Of a DNA stretch of 64,000 nt, positions 62,973-64,000 are shown in pieces (within the stretch, counting starts at the first letter, position 1; each line of letters opens with the position of its first letter). The DNA is taken from NCBI RefSeq assembly GCF_043196875.1, contig NZ_JBEBMX010000004.1, positions 248,001-312,000 of the forward strand. The letters run 5' to 3'. The translations under genes were made by a program, and so were the position numbers. The stretch is from Saccharospirillum sp043196875. GTDB lineage: Bacteria; Pseudomonadota; Gammaproteobacteria; Pseudomonadales; Natronospirillaceae. Below the pieces are notes generated by a model, which was not told the DNA's origin, made no database searches, and saw nothing but the letters and a program-made list of their open reading frames with translations.

Positions 62973-63016
62973 AAAAACGGGCCAGCGACTGATGACATCA
63001 GCGCTGGCCCGTTTTT
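62973..63016. terminator. Strong bidirectional terminator
   Basis: AAAAACGGGCCAGCG (62973-62987) pairs perfectly with CGCTGGCCCGTTTTT (63002-63016), around an inner palindromic loop CTGATG-A-CATCAG. It separates convergent genes. Confidence 0.92.
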
Positions 63017-63018
63017 AG

Positions 63019-64000
63019 TCAAGCGCGCAAAAAGCTTTCGCGCTGCTCGTTGAAGGTGGCCAGCCAATCCATCAAGTCGTCGTAAGGCAACGCCTTGGCC
63101 AGACAATAACCCTGAATACAGTGACAACCCATGGCTTCCAGCAAGGCGACCGAAGCCGGGTCTTCAACACCCTCGGCCAGTACCGTCAGCTTCAACTGCT
63201 GCGCCATCTCGATGGTCGAACGAACGATGCATTGATCGTCTTCATCCGTGGCCAGATTCAAAATAAACGCCTTGTCGATTTTCAGTTCATGCACCGGCAT
63301 CGACTTCAACTGCGCCAGCGATGAAAAGCCGGTGCCGAAGTCGTCCATCGCCAATTCGACGCCAGCATCATAAAGCCGCTGAAGATTTTTCAGCGCCCGT
63401 TCGGTATCGGCCATCATGGCGCTTTCGGTGACTTCGAGAATCAATTCTTCACCCTTCAGACCGTGCTGTTTGATGCGCGCCAACAGGCTGTCGACAAAGC
63501 TGTCTTTGAGAATGTCCTTGGCCGATAGATTCACACTGATGCCCAGGTCCGGATAGCCTTCGGCCTGCCAGCGACGCATCTGACGAATGGATTCATCGAA
63601 CACCCAGTCGGTAATCAGGGTGATGTCACCCGATTGCTCAGCCAGGGGAATAAATTCCTCCGGGAACATCCGTCCGAGCACCGGGTCGTGCCAGCGAATC
63701 AGCACTTCCACCGAGCGCATACGTTGATGTTCCAGGCTGTATTGCGGCTGAAACATCAACTGGAAACCGCCTTCGGCAATGGCGTGCTGCAAGCGGTTGG
63801 TCACGGTGATACGCCGCAGATGACGCTCATCCTGACCTTCCTGATAGGTGGCAAAACTGTGGCCTAAATGACGCGCTTCGCTGATCGCCAGATGAGTGCG
63901 CCGCATCAGGTCTTCGTAATCGCTGGCCTGCTGCGGACAGAACACCATGCCCAAGCGCGCTTCCACCTTGATTTCCAGGCTGTCGTGGCGGAAAGCGTAG
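63019..64000 (-). CDS. GGDEF-EAL domain protein (cyclic di-GMP signalling), C-terminal part
   Basis: The gene runs off the window end, so its start is missing. The first 55 residues seen look like the end of a GGDEF domain (YEDLMRRTHLAISEARHLGH). The rest is a full EAL phosphodiesterase: EVLIRWHDP (EVL variant of EAL), SVNLSAKDI, LEVTESAMM, AMDDFGTGFSSL, LKIDKAFI, LAEGVED and CIQGYCLAKALP. The metal and catalytic residues E, N, E, DD, K, E and Q are all visible, so it is probably an active c-di-GMP phosphodiesterase. Upstream sensory domains cannot be seen. Confidence 0.93.
   Translation of the reverse strand, partial: YAFRHDSLEIKVEARLGMVFCPQQASDYEDLMRRTHLAISEARHLGHSFATYQEGQDERHLRRITVTNRLQHAIAEGGFQLMFQPQYSLEHQRMRSVEVLIRWHDPVLGRMFPEEFIPLAEQSGDITLITDWVFDESIRQMRRWQAEGYPDLGISVNLSAKDILKDSFVDSLLARIKQHGLKGEELILEVTESAMMADTERALKNLQRLYDAGVELAMDDFGTGFSSLAQLKSMPVHELKIDKAFILNLATDEDDQCIVRSTIEMAQQLKLTVLAEGVEDPASVALLEAMGCHCIQGYCLAKALPYDDLMDWLATFNEQRESFLRA

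Overview
The window is about 64 kb of a moderately GC-rich Gammaproteobacterial chromosome. The gene set (parE, tolC, nudF-yqiB-cpdA, phoBR-pst, rubA-rubB, ubiA, speA, leuA, hupB) and the marine-type sugar genes suggest the Oceanospirillales, perhaps a relative of Saccharospirillum. That placement is an inference from gene content only. No rRNA, CRISPR array, prophage or intact insertion sequence was found. One tRNA (Thr, TGT) is present.

Region 1 (1-16400) is a pentose and xylo-oligosaccharide catabolic island. It holds the tail of an alpha-ketoglutarate semialdehyde dehydrogenase, a sugar lactonase, an FAH-fold sugar-acid dehydratase and a GntR/FCD regulator, which together make an oxidative (Weimberg-type) branch. 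An Ppx/GppA phosphatase sits beside them. Next come a xylose ABC importer (binding protein, permease, ATPase), a GH43 beta-xylosidase in an operon with a second ABC importer that lacks its own ATPase, a ROK regulator of XylR type, and xylose isomerase. An FMN-barrel protein of unknown role lies between xylR and xylA.

Region 2 (16400-30600) is mixed. It has an ECF sigma factor followed by a VOC protein, an ammonium transporter fused to a chemotaxis signalling domain, a glutathione S-transferase, tolC, the conserved nudF-yqiB-cpdA-parE block, a cobUTSC cobalamin nucleotide-loop operon and a type II NADH dehydrogenase.

Region 3 (30600-41400) is housekeeping: folE, an LpxL-type acyltransferase, ridA, speA, a YqiA-like esterase, leuA, an Lrp-family regulator, hupB, rubredoxin with its reductase, and ubiA. 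Two short genes here are easily missed: rubredoxin at 40141-40308 and a 53-residue zinc-ribbon protein at 35156-35317.

Region 4 (41400-55600) is the phosphate regulon: phoBR behind a Pho box, pstSCAB-phoU behind four regularly spaced PhoB half-sites, and a DUF47-PiT pair. Between phoBR and pst lie a receiver/PilZ-like protein, an uncharacterised gene, a strong candidate for a CsrB/RsmZ-type regulatory RNA (about 45472-45666) with a GacA-like upstream box, and an S1/P1-nuclease-fold protein that has lost most zinc ligands.

Region 5 (55600-64000) has mtgA, a zinc/cadmium efflux gene behind a MerR-type operator, an EamA transporter, an AI-2E family transporter, a Cache-domain chemoreceptor, a DUF486 protein, two unrecognised proteins, and a GGDEF-EAL protein cut by the window end.

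The observations most worth following are the CsrB/RsmZ-like RNA, the Amt-chemoreceptor fusion, the degenerate S1/P1 nuclease, the two xylose routes in one island, and several structured intergenic repeats.
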